A stretch of DNA of 64,000 bases from Spirodela intermedia. Lineage: Eukaryota > Streptophyta > Magnoliopsida > Alismatales > Araceae. A program made the translations under genes and the position numbers. This document shows, one piece after another, positions 44,927 through 56,110 of the stretch. The notes under the pieces are model-generated. The model was not told where the DNA came from and made no database searches. It saw nothing but the letters and a program-made list of their open reading frames with translations. The stretch's first letter is position 1, and the number at the start of each line of letters is the position of its first letter. The stretch is taken from NCBI GenBank assembly GCA_902729315.2, contig CACVBZ020000001.1:62001-126000 (forward strand), in the 5' to 3' direction.

Positions 44927-47900
44927 TGATAAGTCTTCATTATCATGAGTTAATAATTAGTAAATAATATAGTTTTAGCCTTAACTCATGATAAATAGAC
45001 TTATATTTGTGTTAAAGTGTAAAAAGTGGTTTTCAGTTGATTAATGTGATTTTTGGGTAATTATGTGATTTTATATGAATTTATATGATTTTTACAGTCT
45101 TACTTTTGAGATAAATGAAGAATAAAAATAAGACAAAATGGGAGGGACCCACTAGCCAGCCGGGCCCGCAAGCAGGTCGAAAGTGCAGTTGGGGAGTAGT
45201 CGCAAGTAGGGGCTTGAGTGGCTTGGACGGATAGGGGCACATGTGCGCCACCCCCCTTCCACGTCACCGGTGGTCATCCGACTGTGGAGCAAGGAGTGGT
45301 TGTACATGCATGAGAAAGGGACTTGATCGGAAATGTAATATTATTATATATTCACAGACACTTTGCCGCACAAGCGATGTGGGACTAAACTCACGTCACA
45401 CCTTCCCTAGAAAGAGCGAGCAATCGGCGCGGGTTTGAATCCTCCTAGAGCCAAAATTCATATTTTTTATATAATTATCGCGACTTTCGTGTAGATCGCC
45501 GGTGAAGGATTAAGCAACTAGAATCACTGGATCATCGGTAAAAATCTCGTCAACTCGATTCGTGGAGTGACGTGACTCAGTCGTTGTATATTAAATCACA
45601 CAAATATTAAATTTATAAAACTAGAAAATACGAATTTTCGGATATTTAGAAGTATTTCTAAATAAATATAGCAATTATAATTCAATAAAACTTCCAAAAA
45701 TAGCGGTAATTTTTCAGGTCGATCACAGGGATGTAATATAATATCTCGTAATTATTCAGAATTTTTCTCAATGAATACGATTTTCTATGAATTTTATACT
45801 AGGAAATAAAAAGGAAATATATTTAAAATTCATGAAAAAGGGAAATAAGGGCGCGGACGTCAGGATGACGTCAGCGCCCGACGAACGCGAATCGGGCGAA
45901 AACAGAGTTCCGCCCGGCGATTCTTACGTAAGCGATTACAGACAATTTAATTAATCAAATTAAGATCTGTAAAAGCCGAAAGAATCGTAATAGAACAAAG
46001 TATATTTTGGTAAATTAAAATCACAAAGAAATATCACTAAATGAAGTGTAAAGTAAGTTTAAAGCAGGAAAACAGAGTTCCGGCGTCGCGACGGCGATGC
46101 GTCGGCGATGCACCGGAATCCTGAGCGTTCGGGAGGATCGTTGTGTAGTGTCCACGGCCTCGAAGGCTCTCCTTGGACAAAGACGACGTGGGCAATCTCT
46201 AGATCTTCTCACGAAGTCTAGAGATCAATGAAATGGGTCGCTGAGTCGTCTCTGGCGGCTGTCACCTGGCGGAGCAGAAAAATGGCGACTTTGCGGCTCT
46301 CCGGCGGCTGTGACCCGACGGAGAGGAGCTGGATGGAGGTGGGGCACGTGTCAGGGAGCTTCATCCTCAGGTCCGCGCAGCAAGAGGAGGCTCTTCATCG
46401 CATCTGGTACGCTCTCAGGAGGTGGCGACTCGTCTCCTGGCGGATCATCCTCTTTCCGACGACGGTTTGTTCGTCGATCAATCGGAGATGATTTACTCGA
46501 TGGATTCGCGATCCTTTTATCGCGAATCGTTCAGCAATTTTAGTAGCAATGCTCCGCGAATCGTGTTGACGAGATTTTCGCCGATGATCCAGCGATTCTC
46601 GTTGCTTAATCCTTCACCGGCGATCTGCAGGAAAGTCGCGATAATCAGATAAAAATATATGAATTTTGACTCTGGGAGGATTCAAACCCGTGCCGGTCGC
46701 CCGCCTCTTCTGAGGAAGGTGTGATGCGGGTTTAGTCCCACATCGGTTGTGCACCGATTTTTCGGACAAATATATAGTAATGTTAGCTTTGTAAGCAAAG
46801 TCTCTTCTCTCGCGTGTACGACCACTCCTTGCCCCACAGCCGGCTGGCCACCGGTGACGTGGAAAGGGAGTGGCATACACGTGCCCTATCAGTCCAAGCC
46901 AAGCCGCTCAAGCCCCTGCTCGCGGCTACTCCCCGACTGCGCTTCCGAGCCGCTTGCGGGCCCGGCGGGTCCCCCATTTTTGCAATATTTTTATTTTTAT
47001 TTCTTGTTCTTCATTTATCTCGAAAGTAAGATTGTAAAAATCGTATAAAATCACATAATTACCCAAAAATTCACGTTAATCAACTGAAAACCACAAATCA
47101 TTTTTTAACACAAATATAAGTCTATTTATCATGAGTTAAGGCTAAAACTGTATTATTTACTAATTATTAACTCATGATAATGAAGACTTATCATGGAGCA
47201 TTGTTACTATAATTGCTTAATGATTCGTGATAAAAGGATCGTGAATCCGTCGAGTAAAGCATCTCTGATTGATCGATGAACAAACTGTCGTCGGGAAGAG
47301 GACGATCCACTAGCAGATGAGTCGCCACCTCCTGAGAGCATATCAGATACAATGAAGAGCATCCTCTTGCTGTGTGGACCTGAGGATGAAGCTCCCTGAC
47401 ACGCACCCCACCTCCATCCAACTCCTCTCCGTCAGGTGACAACTATTGGAGAGCCGCAAAGTCATTGTTTTTCTGCTCCGCCGGATGACAGCCGCTAGAG
47501 ACGATTCGATGACCCATTTCATTGATCTCTAGACTTCGCAAGGAGATCTAGAAATTGCCCACGTCATCCTTGTCCAAGGAGAGCCTTTGAGGCCATGGAC
47601 ACTACACAACGATCCTCCTGAACGTCCAGGATTCTGGTGCATCACTGACACATCACCGCCGCGAGGCCGGAACTCTATTTTCTAACTTTCAACTTAACTT
47701 TCATTTCAATTAGTGATAATTTTTTGATTTTAAATTTACCAAGATATACTTCATTTCATTACGATTCTTCCAGCTTTTACAGATCTTAATTTGATCAATT
47801 AAATTATATGTAATCGCTTACGTAAGAATTGCTGGGCAGAACTCTATTTCCGCTCGATTCACGTTCGCTGGGCGCTGACATCATCTTGACGTCCGCACCC

Positions 47901-48166
47901 TTATTTCCCTTTTTCGTGAATTTAAATATATTTTATTTTCATTTCCTAGTATAAAATTCATAGAAAATAGTATTCTTTGAAAAAAAAATCTGAATAATTA
48001 CCAGATATTATATTACATACATGTGATTGACCTGGAAAATTATCGCTACTTTTGAAAGTTTTATTGAATTATAATTGATATATTTGTTCATAAATACTTC
48101 TAACTTTCCGAAAAATTATATTTTTCTAGTTTTATAAATTTTAAATTTACGTGATTTACTATACAA
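44927..48166 (+). mobile_element. LTR H, plus orientation, split by LTR I, 3' end lost
   Basis: Pieces are 44927-45567 and 47199-48166. It starts TGATAAG and ends at ATACAA, lacking the last 15 or so bases, so its outer duplication cannot be tested. The antisense snRNA-type element (45385-45375) is intact, 24 nt from TATATA. Confidence 0.87.
45568..47193 (-). mobile_element. Solo LTR I, minus orientation, nested in LTR H
   Basis: 1626 bp, TGACGTG to CTTATCA, flanked by TGGAG (45563-45567 and 47194-47198). It is little decayed and has a complete USE/TATA module near 46735-46775. Confidence 0.94.
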
Positions 48167-51100
48167 ATAATTACAAATAATTACATTTATTTCTGAAAAT
48201 AATTACAAATAGTCTATCTATAGAAGACATTGATTTCACCCAATGTCCCACAAACATTTGACATTTTAGAATATTATCAAATCTTACAAATCATCAAATT
48301 TCATAATGAACAAAGGTGGATAGTTACACCTCATAATCACTAGATGTTGAATTAATCCAAACTTAGTCAACAAATTGGTGTCATTTTCTACATCTTTAAT
48401 GTCACTTATGTCACTCATTTCTGAGAAAATGTCTATCTTTTAACTAGTAATGTCATAGTGTTGGATTCAAGGCCACACTTAAATTAAGAAGAGGTGGTTG
48501 AGTTTACCAAGTTTTAATCTTGACTTTGACCAGCTCTAATCAACATCTAGATTATTCTTCTTAAAATGTTAAGTCTTATGATTTTTCTAGAGTTATCAAT
48601 ATATAACTTGGAAGTTTCTAAATTTGTTCAGCCCCTTTACTTCGTCTAATCTTTGAGAACAACTCTCTTCTTAGCTTTTAGTCATTCAAATATCCAAATC
48701 ACAATCATTGATTATGGGATCAGTTCTCATAGAATTCCATCACAAATTCTCCTTTAGATTCACAACTCTATGAAGTCAATAGTTGATCAATAGGTTCAGC
48801 TCCCTTGAATGATTAAATTATTCTCTACTCATAATTTGATCTAGAAGATAACGTTGACTTGAGCTTCATCCAAAAATTTGACGAAAAGTTCTTTGATGAA
48901 GTCTTGATTCTTGCATTCCTCTTCTTTGGATGTTGGTAGTAGATAAAAAGGAGTGTCACTTTAATCAAAGTGAGGAAGATTGTTGAATACTTCAACTCAA
49001 CTTTTTTGCACTTGCAATGTTTGACTAACATGAAGAATATCATGATTTTTCTTAGAAATTTCTATAGAAAAACTCAATGAAGCTCTTGTGGTCATGGAGA
49101 ATTTAGAGGTGATTATTCTCATATAACTAGCAATTGAAAAGGTGATGTATTTACATTGAAATTCAAAACCTTCCCTAATTTTTGTGATCTCCTAATGTAT
49201 ATTTTACAAGAAAGAGAGAAATTCTAATGACTAGAGGACTGATATAATATATCCATTAAGGGTTTGAATATATTTATGAAAAACCAGTACGTGATTTTAT
49301 TAAAGTGTAACAACTATATTCAAAGTGTATTGGCTGGGTCAAGTCTTGTAAGAATTTACTATACTTAAAATAGAACCAATAATACTTATCTAGATAAAAT
49401 GGTAATCTACCCATATTTCTTCAAATAACATATTATCATCAAGTAGCCGCATTGAATCGTTATCTCAATAGTTCTGACCATATTTTTTGAAAAGAAAATC
49501 ATTAATATGTAGAAAGTATTATGTAGGAGAATAAAGGGTCAAAATTCAATCAATTTAACTCAATGTGAGTAAGCTTGATGCTTATTCTAAACCATTCGAA
49601 ATTACGGATATAAAATCATAGGTACAAAATAACGTCCATAAACTTTGTTGATCATTGATTTAGAAAATTCTCATTGATTTGAATGTTCAAATCGTTGCTT
49701 TTCTCATTGTAACAACTTTTGTAAATATTGATAATTTGATGGTAATAAATAAAATAATAATTCTACATGATGAAACAAACCAAATAAATGGTTGAATACT
49801 ATGGGAAATAAATACACTTAATATGTTCATATTTGGATATTTGATATCATTATTTTTTATTATGTTCCAATTCTTATCTAAAAAAATTAACACGAATATA
49901 ATGTCATAAATTAAGCCTATTGGAACTAAAGCATACTTTGATGGTATAATGCTTTTAATTGATCTTATAAGTATTTGTCATCATCAAAACTATATGAATT
50001 TAACCATTAAATATATATTAGAAGCTATGGAATACCAAATGATGGGATGCCATTTGATTCTCAAAATGTAGAGGAAGTTGATAAATTTTACCATGAAATT
50101 ATCATAACCTGATCTAACATTCATATAATAAAATTAATAATGATTTATTTCATATCTCTACAAATATCATTCTTGCCCAAATGATGAAACTTGCCTAACT
50201 ACTGTTGAGTATTTTCATACTTTCCATCTCATGACTGATTATTCAAGCTATTACAATTATTGAATTAATCATTGACTGAATGAAAGAAAATATTCTGAAT
50301 ACTAGGTCATGATGAAAAATACACATAGGAAAGATCATTGAATCAAATTATGGTATGCATACAATACTCATGGAATGTGCATAAATATTCCTCCAGACAT
50401 GCGGAATAAATTAATTAAGTACAAATTCATGAAGAATTAAGAGAATGATGTTAAATATTCAAATAGAAATTCAAGAAAATTATTTTAGTCTCATACTTTT
50501 TAATGTTTGAATTTCAATGAATTCACCAGTCAAAATTATTGCCTTATTTATTACTATAAGAAGGTTTAATATTTATATAATTTTCCACTAGTGAAAGTCA
50601 AAATTAAGATCTGATCAATTCAGTACTTCTTATTGATCTAAATATGACCTATAATCCAACATTAGTAATTAAGAAAGTTAGATGTCTCAGTTGGAAAGAA
50701 AAACTTTGTCATGCACTAAATTAGTTTTAGCCAACCTATAACCATTAATCTTCAAGATGTAATATTTCTGGAAATCTAGTTTGGTCAAGCTTAAGCCATC
50801 AATCTAAAGGAAAAATTAGCTAGATGGTGTATCTACCCCTTCAAGCCATTAATTTAGTTGGCTAGGGTTATCAAATCTAATGGAGACTGGTTCTAAACCT
50901 TTATGTTCAGTTCATGTAATAATAGGTGTTATAAGAAACTAATAATGCATCCTTTAAGGAGTAGGGTTAGATAAATGTGTTGAACCACAATAGTTCTTAT
51001 TCAAAATATTAGATAGCAGGTTGCAAACAAATTAATTTCCCCTACTCTTAGGTCATCTAATAGCCTCCTTAAAATAAACATTGTATATTGATGACATTTA

Positions 51101-51177
51101 TATATTCTATGTAGATGCACTATCTACCTTGCATTCATGAAATATATTAGTTAATTCACTAATAAATAAAAAATTCA
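48167..51177. other. AT-rich intergenic sequence
   Basis: No gene was supported; open frames are short and AT-driven. 50445-50620 resembles 41535-41730. Confidence 0.4.
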
Positions 51178-51720
51178 AAAAAACTATAGTAACTGGTTTT
51201 CTGTTAGAAACAATAGGAAACAGTCTACATATTGCTAAAAACAGTAGAAAATTAATTTGAATTTTGAAATTTTAGAGACATTTTTCTCACATTTCAACCA
51301 CCTAGACAAATATAGCTAAAATTTAAAATTACAGTTATAAGATGATAGTTTTGATTTATTTTTGACAAATTTTTAGTTGCTGAAAATAGAATCATCATAA
51401 CTATCTAATTTAAAAATTTATTACATCATATTGCATGCACAAATAATTAAATCAATTAGAATGATTGATACCAAAAGATATTAGGATGATTATTGATGAG
51501 TTAGAAGAATGATCAATGACATTAGATGTTTAAATACTCCTTGGATACATGATAGATAACATAGATTTTATTTGACAAAATTTTCACTTTATGATCTCAA
51601 TAGATAATAAGCACTTGATGTGAAAATTTAATTGACCATTTGGGTTTAATAGAAATTTTTACTCCTTGATCCATAAGACTTGCAAAAGAAATTATTTATT
51701 CTTAATTGAAGAAAATTATG
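51178..51720 (+). mobile_element. Decayed fragment of the Athila-type 3' non-coding region
   Basis: It follows 38490-39000 of element 3 in order: TTTTCTGTTAGAAACAA, CACATTTCAACCACCTAGAC, TAGTTTTGATTTATTTTTGA, CATATTGCATGCA, GATTGATACCAAAAGATA, CTCCTTGGATACATGATAGA. It has many substitutions and small gaps, with no LTR or coding beside it. Confidence 0.75.
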
Positions 51721-53042
51721 ATAGCATGAAATTATTACCAACTATCTACCCAATAGGATCATGGCAATCGATAAGTTAGAAATCATAATAATCAATTATT
51801 TTTAATTCAGTCCCCCCCATTCTGGTATTCATTTAATTTTGTTGGTATTAAATTGATTTCGTGTGATAAACATATATGTAACCATTATGGTGAGTGTCTT
51901 TCATTTTTTTGTAAAAGTTTAATAGAATAAAGCTTACTTGTATTGAATATCATGAAGAAATTCATCAAAAGTCTAACTAAAATGACATTACCAAATCTAT
52001 GGAATGTTATGTGCAAATTTATAGATCAAGTGGGAATACCTAGAGAGTTATCAATCTATGGAATGTTTTTCATATTTAGGTTGTTACTTAATAGTTGTAT
52101 TTATTGCTGAGGTAGATGTTTGAGAATAGACTTGTAGATGTCTCTTCCTAGAAAATAATGAGATATTTAATGTTTATCAAGTAACTAATAATTTGCATTG
52201 TAAAAACTTATCAATGAAGGGAAAATTGATGATCGTTTAATTTCTTTGTGCTTCTTCTAAAGGAAGTTTCTTCAATCAATATAATTGAGTAGTTTATTCC
52301 TGAATTGACCAATTTCCTTTTTATTATTATGAGTCATTTTAATTCTTCAATAGAATTAATGAAAGATAAAGATCAGGGCCATTTCAACATCATACATGTT
52401 GTTCCTCTAATAGATTGGTCGAACTTTGAAAGGGAAAGAAGAGGGAAAATATAAGAGGAAAAGTGAACTTCAATCTAATGAATAGTAATCATTAAATCAT
52501 TATGTTCTTGTGCTCCTAATTAACAATTTTGAACGCAGCCACCATTGACCAGTCCACATCAATATGAGACCAGTTTCACTTCTGTGTTAATTTAAAAATT
52601 ATTGTGAAACATCATTGAATAGTTCGCAACAGAGCCCCCGTGATAGTCATTCAACGATTCTTCGATTATAGACAAGGACTTTGTCAATTTCTTACGCATT
52701 GCTTCCTCTCGTGGTTTCCGGAAAAAATGCTTAATAAGAGCCTTTCTACTCGCACAAAGCTATGAATTTTGCAAATTGAGCAATTTCAATACTTGTAATT
52801 GACCAAAAAGGAGACGGAAAAGAAGAGACTGGTACAGCGGATGTGGATCTGAGTCATCCTTTTCTTCGTTCCCGATTTCCTATCGTGGGCCCTCCCTCTT
52901 CCCCCGTTGTTAAGGACCGACCAAGCCCTAAAATCGCCCGCTTCGTGTCCAACACGACTGTCCTGCCCCCCTCCTGTCGCAACCTGGAGAAGAACATTTG
53001 CTCGGAGAGCCTCTTCTTTTTGTACTGTTGTCGTTGGTGGCG
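51721..53042. other. Intergenic DNA and upstream region of the Mpo1-like gene
   Basis: AT-rich to about 52800, then a sharp rise in GC. 52840-53042 is probably 5' leader: it is GC-rich and has no in-frame extension supported by the family. No clear TATA box was identified. Confidence 0.45.
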
Positions 53043-54119
53043 ATGGGAAGCCTGCTGAATCTCGAGGAGCACTTCGCCTTCTACGGAGCGTACCACAGCG
53101 CCCCTGTCAATGTCCTCATCCACATCCTCCTGGTGTGGCCAATCTTCTTTACAATCCTCCTCCTCCTCTACTTCACACCCCCCTTCTTCCACTCCGCCGC
53201 CCCCTTCGGTTTACCCCTCGTCTTCAACTTGGGCTTCATTATCACCCTCGTTTACGCCATCTTCTATGTCTGCCTCGACCGCCGGGCCGGCTCCATCGGC
53301 GCGCTTCTCTGCGTCGTCTGCTGGGTCGGCAGCAGCGTCCTCGGCAGCCACCTCGGCGCCCACCGCGGCTTGCGCGTATGTATTCTACCATACGCTCCTT
53401 TCTCGTCTTGCTCTTCCTCCTCCCACAAATCAGACTGGTGTCGATGGAGCCTTCCCCATTTTTTATGCTTTCACGGTTTCGTCCAAATGATCGAATTGGG
53501 ATCTACGAATCGAAGGTCAAAGCTATGAAAACAGGACATTTTCAGGATTATTGGTTTCCTAAACGCGTATTGTCGGTCTCAGAGAACTGAATCTAAAGAA
53601 CCCATGTCTCTTCGCCGATCGTACGCATTGAGGAACCGAGATTCCCTAAAAGCCGTCTCCCTCCCGCTTCATCCTCAACTCTAAACGCTGCGACGCTGTT
53701 GTTCTTCCAGGTGGCCCTGGCATCCCAGCTCTTCTGTTGGACCGGGCAATTCATCGGCCATGGAGTATTCGAGGTAAACTCTTCGAACTGCAACGGCGGG
53801 GATTATTATGGTAACGTTGGCGATGAAACACCCTTGGCAATTTCCGTTACAGGGCCGGGCGCCCGCTCTTCTTAGTAACCTCTCCCAGGCCTTCTTGATG
53901 GCCCCATTCTTCGTTCTCCTGGAGGTAAGACGAGGCCTCCACTTCCACACCTGATCGATCGCCGATCGCAGCACCACCAAGCTTCTCACGGATCCTTACG
54001 CACAGGTGCTCCGTGTATTCGGCTACGAGCCCTACCCTGGCTTCGACGCCGCCGTGCGGGCGAAGATAGAGGCCGAGAGGGAGGCTTGGCAGGCCCGCGT
54101 GCAGAAGAAGAGCACTTGA
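53043..54119 (+). CDS. Mpo1-like (DUF962) 2-hydroxy fatty acid dioxygenase
   Basis: Four exons are proposed: 53043-53375, 53711-53773, 53853-53924 and 54006-54119, all phase 0 with GT-AG introns, giving 193 residues. The order MGSLLNLEEHFAFYGAYHS, then QLFCWTGQFIGHGVFE, RAPALLSNLSQAFLMAPFFV and VFGYEPYPGF is that of plant DUF962/YGL010w proteins of about 200 residues. Conserved histidines H10, H18, H27, H103 and H128 fit the iron-binding set. The middle is hydrophobic with several membrane segments. The yeast homologue Mpo1 is an ER iron-dependent dioxygenase that shortens 2-hydroxy fatty acids during phytosphingosine breakdown; the same role is inferred here. The start at 53043 is chosen because an in-frame ATG 45 bp upstream adds residues not expected in the family. 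Exons are very GC-rich at third positions. The gene ends tail-to-tail with the PPR gene. Confidence 0.9.
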
Positions 54120-54160
54120 GTGGGCCGAGACCCGCGGCTTGTGTATGAATAACTCGCTAG

Positions 54161-54460
54161 AGGGCGAGCTTCCATCGGATCATCATCTCCAGTGGATTCT
54201 TCCTCGAGCCCAGATTGATGTGGAATGTGAGACATTGTAGGATCACAGGGCGAAGATGAGGACTTTCGTGGAGAGAGAAATCGAGGGAGGCCGCAGCCTG
54301 GTTCCGCGACAGGGCGAGCTTCCGTTGGATCATCGTCTCCTTTGGATTCTTCCTCGAACCCAGATTAATGGGGAATGTGAGGCATTGTCGCTCACCGAGC
54401 GAAGAGGAGGCCTTCAGAGGAGAGAGAAATCGAGGAAGGCCTTGCCTGAACCAGGCTGCG
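54161..54460. repeat. 150-bp tandem duplication between the two genes
   Basis: AGGGCGAGCTTCC starts at 54161 and again at 54311. The following GGATCATC, TGGATTCTTCCTCGA, CCCAGATT, GAATGTGAG and AGAGAGAAATCGAGG recur in the same order. The second copy contains the last codons and stop of the PPR gene (54392). Confidence 0.85.
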
Positions 54461-56017
54461 GCCGGCCGCCTTGGGCACGCCACGCTCGTCCATGAGCATC
54501 CTCACCTTCTCCACCTCGCCCCACTCACCCACGGAGGCGTAGGTGTTGGACAGCAGGACATAGTCCCCACTGTCGGCGCCGCCGCTGACGCGTAGGAGCC
54601 GCGCGTTGGCGAGCTCCGCCAGGCGTACGTCCCCGTGTGTCCGGCAGGCGCCGAGTAGCGCCCTCCACACAACGGGGTTGGGCTCGACTCCCATCTGCTC
54701 CGCGAAACGTAAAGCCTCCTGCAGGAACCCAGCACGGCCGAGCATGTCCACCATGCACCCCAGGTGCTTGACATTGGGCTTGATGCCGTACTCCTCAGTC
54801 ATGAGGGCATAGCACCACCGTCCCTCCTTGACAAGTCCGCTGTGGCTGCAGGCGGTCAGGACGCTGACAAAGGTCACCTCGTCGGGCCTCACCCGCCGCT
54901 GCCTCATATCCGCGAAGACCCGCATGGCCTCCCTAGCGTGGCCGTGGAGAGCGAGCCCTCCGATCACCGAGTTCCAGGTCGAGATGTCCCGTTCCGCCAT
55001 GCCGCGGAAGACCTCGAGGGCCCGCTCAATGCTGCCGCACCTGGCGTACATGGCGATGAGGGCGTTGCCGAGGGTCACCGTGGGTCGGACGCGGCGCGAC
55101 CTCACCATCGCCGCGAGGGACGCGTGCATCCGTGCGCCGGCGTCGAGCGCGCCGAGCTCCGCGCAGGCGGACAGCAGGCTCAGCATGGTGACTTCGTCCG
55201 GGCTCTCGCCGGCGCGAGTCATCTCCTCGAAGACCTCCAGCGCCTTCCCGGGTGATCCGCTCTCCAGGTAGCCGGCGATTACCGCGTTCCAGGAGACGAC
55301 GTCTCTATGCGGCAATTGGTCGAACAACTCGCGCGCCTTGTCCATCTCTCCCCTCCTTGCGTACCCCGTAATCATTACGTTCCACGAGATCAGATCCTTG
55401 CAAGGGGTCCCCTCGAACAGTCGCCGGGCGGCCTCCAGGTCGCCCCTCCTCGCGTGGCCGGCGATCATCGCGGACCAGGCCACGACGTCCGCCCGGGCTG
55501 GCCCGTCGAAGAGCACATTGGCCGCCGCCATGTCGCCGCAGTTGGCGTGAAAGTTTATGAGCGCGTTCTTGACGAACCCATCAGACTCTAAGCCGTGTCT
55601 GGTGATCTTGGCGTGAAGCTGGTTGCCCAGTGAGGAGGACGAGAGCCTGACGCAGGCCTTCAGGAGGAACGGGAATGTATACTTGTTGGGTTGGAGGGAT
55701 CCGCTGGCGTCGCGCCTCTCCATTTCGTGGAAGAGGGAGACAGCGTCGGAGGGGCAGGGCCCGTGGGCGGCGCCCCGGATGAGGGTGTTCCAGACGAAGA
55801 GATCCGGCTGGGCAATTCTGTTGAACAGCTGGTGGGCATAGACGAGGGCACCCGGGATCAGCACTGCCGCGCAGTAGACGAGCTCGCGGACCGCTGCCGG
55901 GTCGGCCTCAAAACCGGTGACGACCATGCGGGCGTGGAACTGCCGCAGTGAGCGCACACTCCGGCAGCGCCGCCACAGCGCCGGTTGGTAGCGCTTATGG
56001 CCAGACTTGCGGATCAT
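54392..56017 (-). CDS. E-class pentatricopeptide repeat protein (At5g15300-like)
   Basis: This is a single-exon frame, 541 residues from the chosen ATG at 56017. An in-frame ATG at 56110 would add 31 residues, but MIRKSG matches the family start. About ten PLS-type PPR motifs follow (e.g. VWNTLIRGAAHGP, SWNVMITGYARRGEMDKARELFD, SWNAVIAGYLESGSPGKALEVF, TWNSVIGGLALHGHAREAM). The E region is VVWRALLGACRTHGDVRLAEL and DYVLLSNTYASVGEWGEVEKVR. There is no DYW domain. The N-terminus, LWRRCRSVRSLRQFHARMVV and PGALVYAHQLFN, resembles Arabidopsis At5g15300. Proteins of this class bind organelle RNA and often serve C-to-U editing with a DYW partner; the target is unknown. The last 20 or so residues after RSLVQ come from duplicated intergenic DNA and do not look like an E-class tail. 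Very high GC3. Confidence 0.9.
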   Translation of the reverse strand: MIRKSGHKRYQPALWRRCRSVRSLRQFHARMVVTGFEADPAAVRELVYCAAVLIPGALVYAHQLFNRIAQPDLFVWNTLIRGAAHGPCPSDAVSLFHEMERRDASGSLQPNKYTFPFLLKACVRLSSSSLGNQLHAKITRHGLESDGFVKNALINFHANCGDMAAANVLFDGPARADVVAWSAMIAGHARRGDLEAARRLFEGTPCKDLISWNVMITGYARRGEMDKARELFDQLPHRDVVSWNAVIAGYLESGSPGKALEVFEEMTRAGESPDEVTMLSLLSACAELGALDAGARMHASLAAMVRSRRVRPTVTLGNALIAMYARCGSIERALEVFRGMAERDISTWNSVIGGLALHGHAREAMRVFADMRQRRVRPDEVTFVSVLTACSHSGLVKEGRWCYALMTEEYGIKPNVKHLGCMVDMLGRAGFLQEALRFAEQMGVEPNPVVWRALLGACRTHGDVRLAELANARLLRVSGGADSGDYVLLSNTYASVGEWGEVEKVRMLMDERGVPKAAGRSLVQARPSSISLSSEGLLFAR

Positions 56018-56110
56018 GGGTCCACACCAGAGGCGGCAGGAAAGCCGGGACTTTTCGAGACGTGAATGGGAGACGGATCTCCTTCCGCCATCGAACGGCG
56101 CTGCCCTCAC

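Noticed and set aside
44596-44946. 116-codon minus frame (Pro/His/Cys-rich)
   Set aside because: It falls in a degenerate G-rich minisatellite and runs into LTR H.
52854-53590. Other open frames on both strands over the Mpo1-like exon 1
   Set aside because: They are shadows of a GC-rich exon; only the 53043 frame matches a known family and splices cleanly.
54502-55951. Many plus and minus frames over the PPR gene
   Set aside because: They are shadow frames of a high-GC3 coding sequence.
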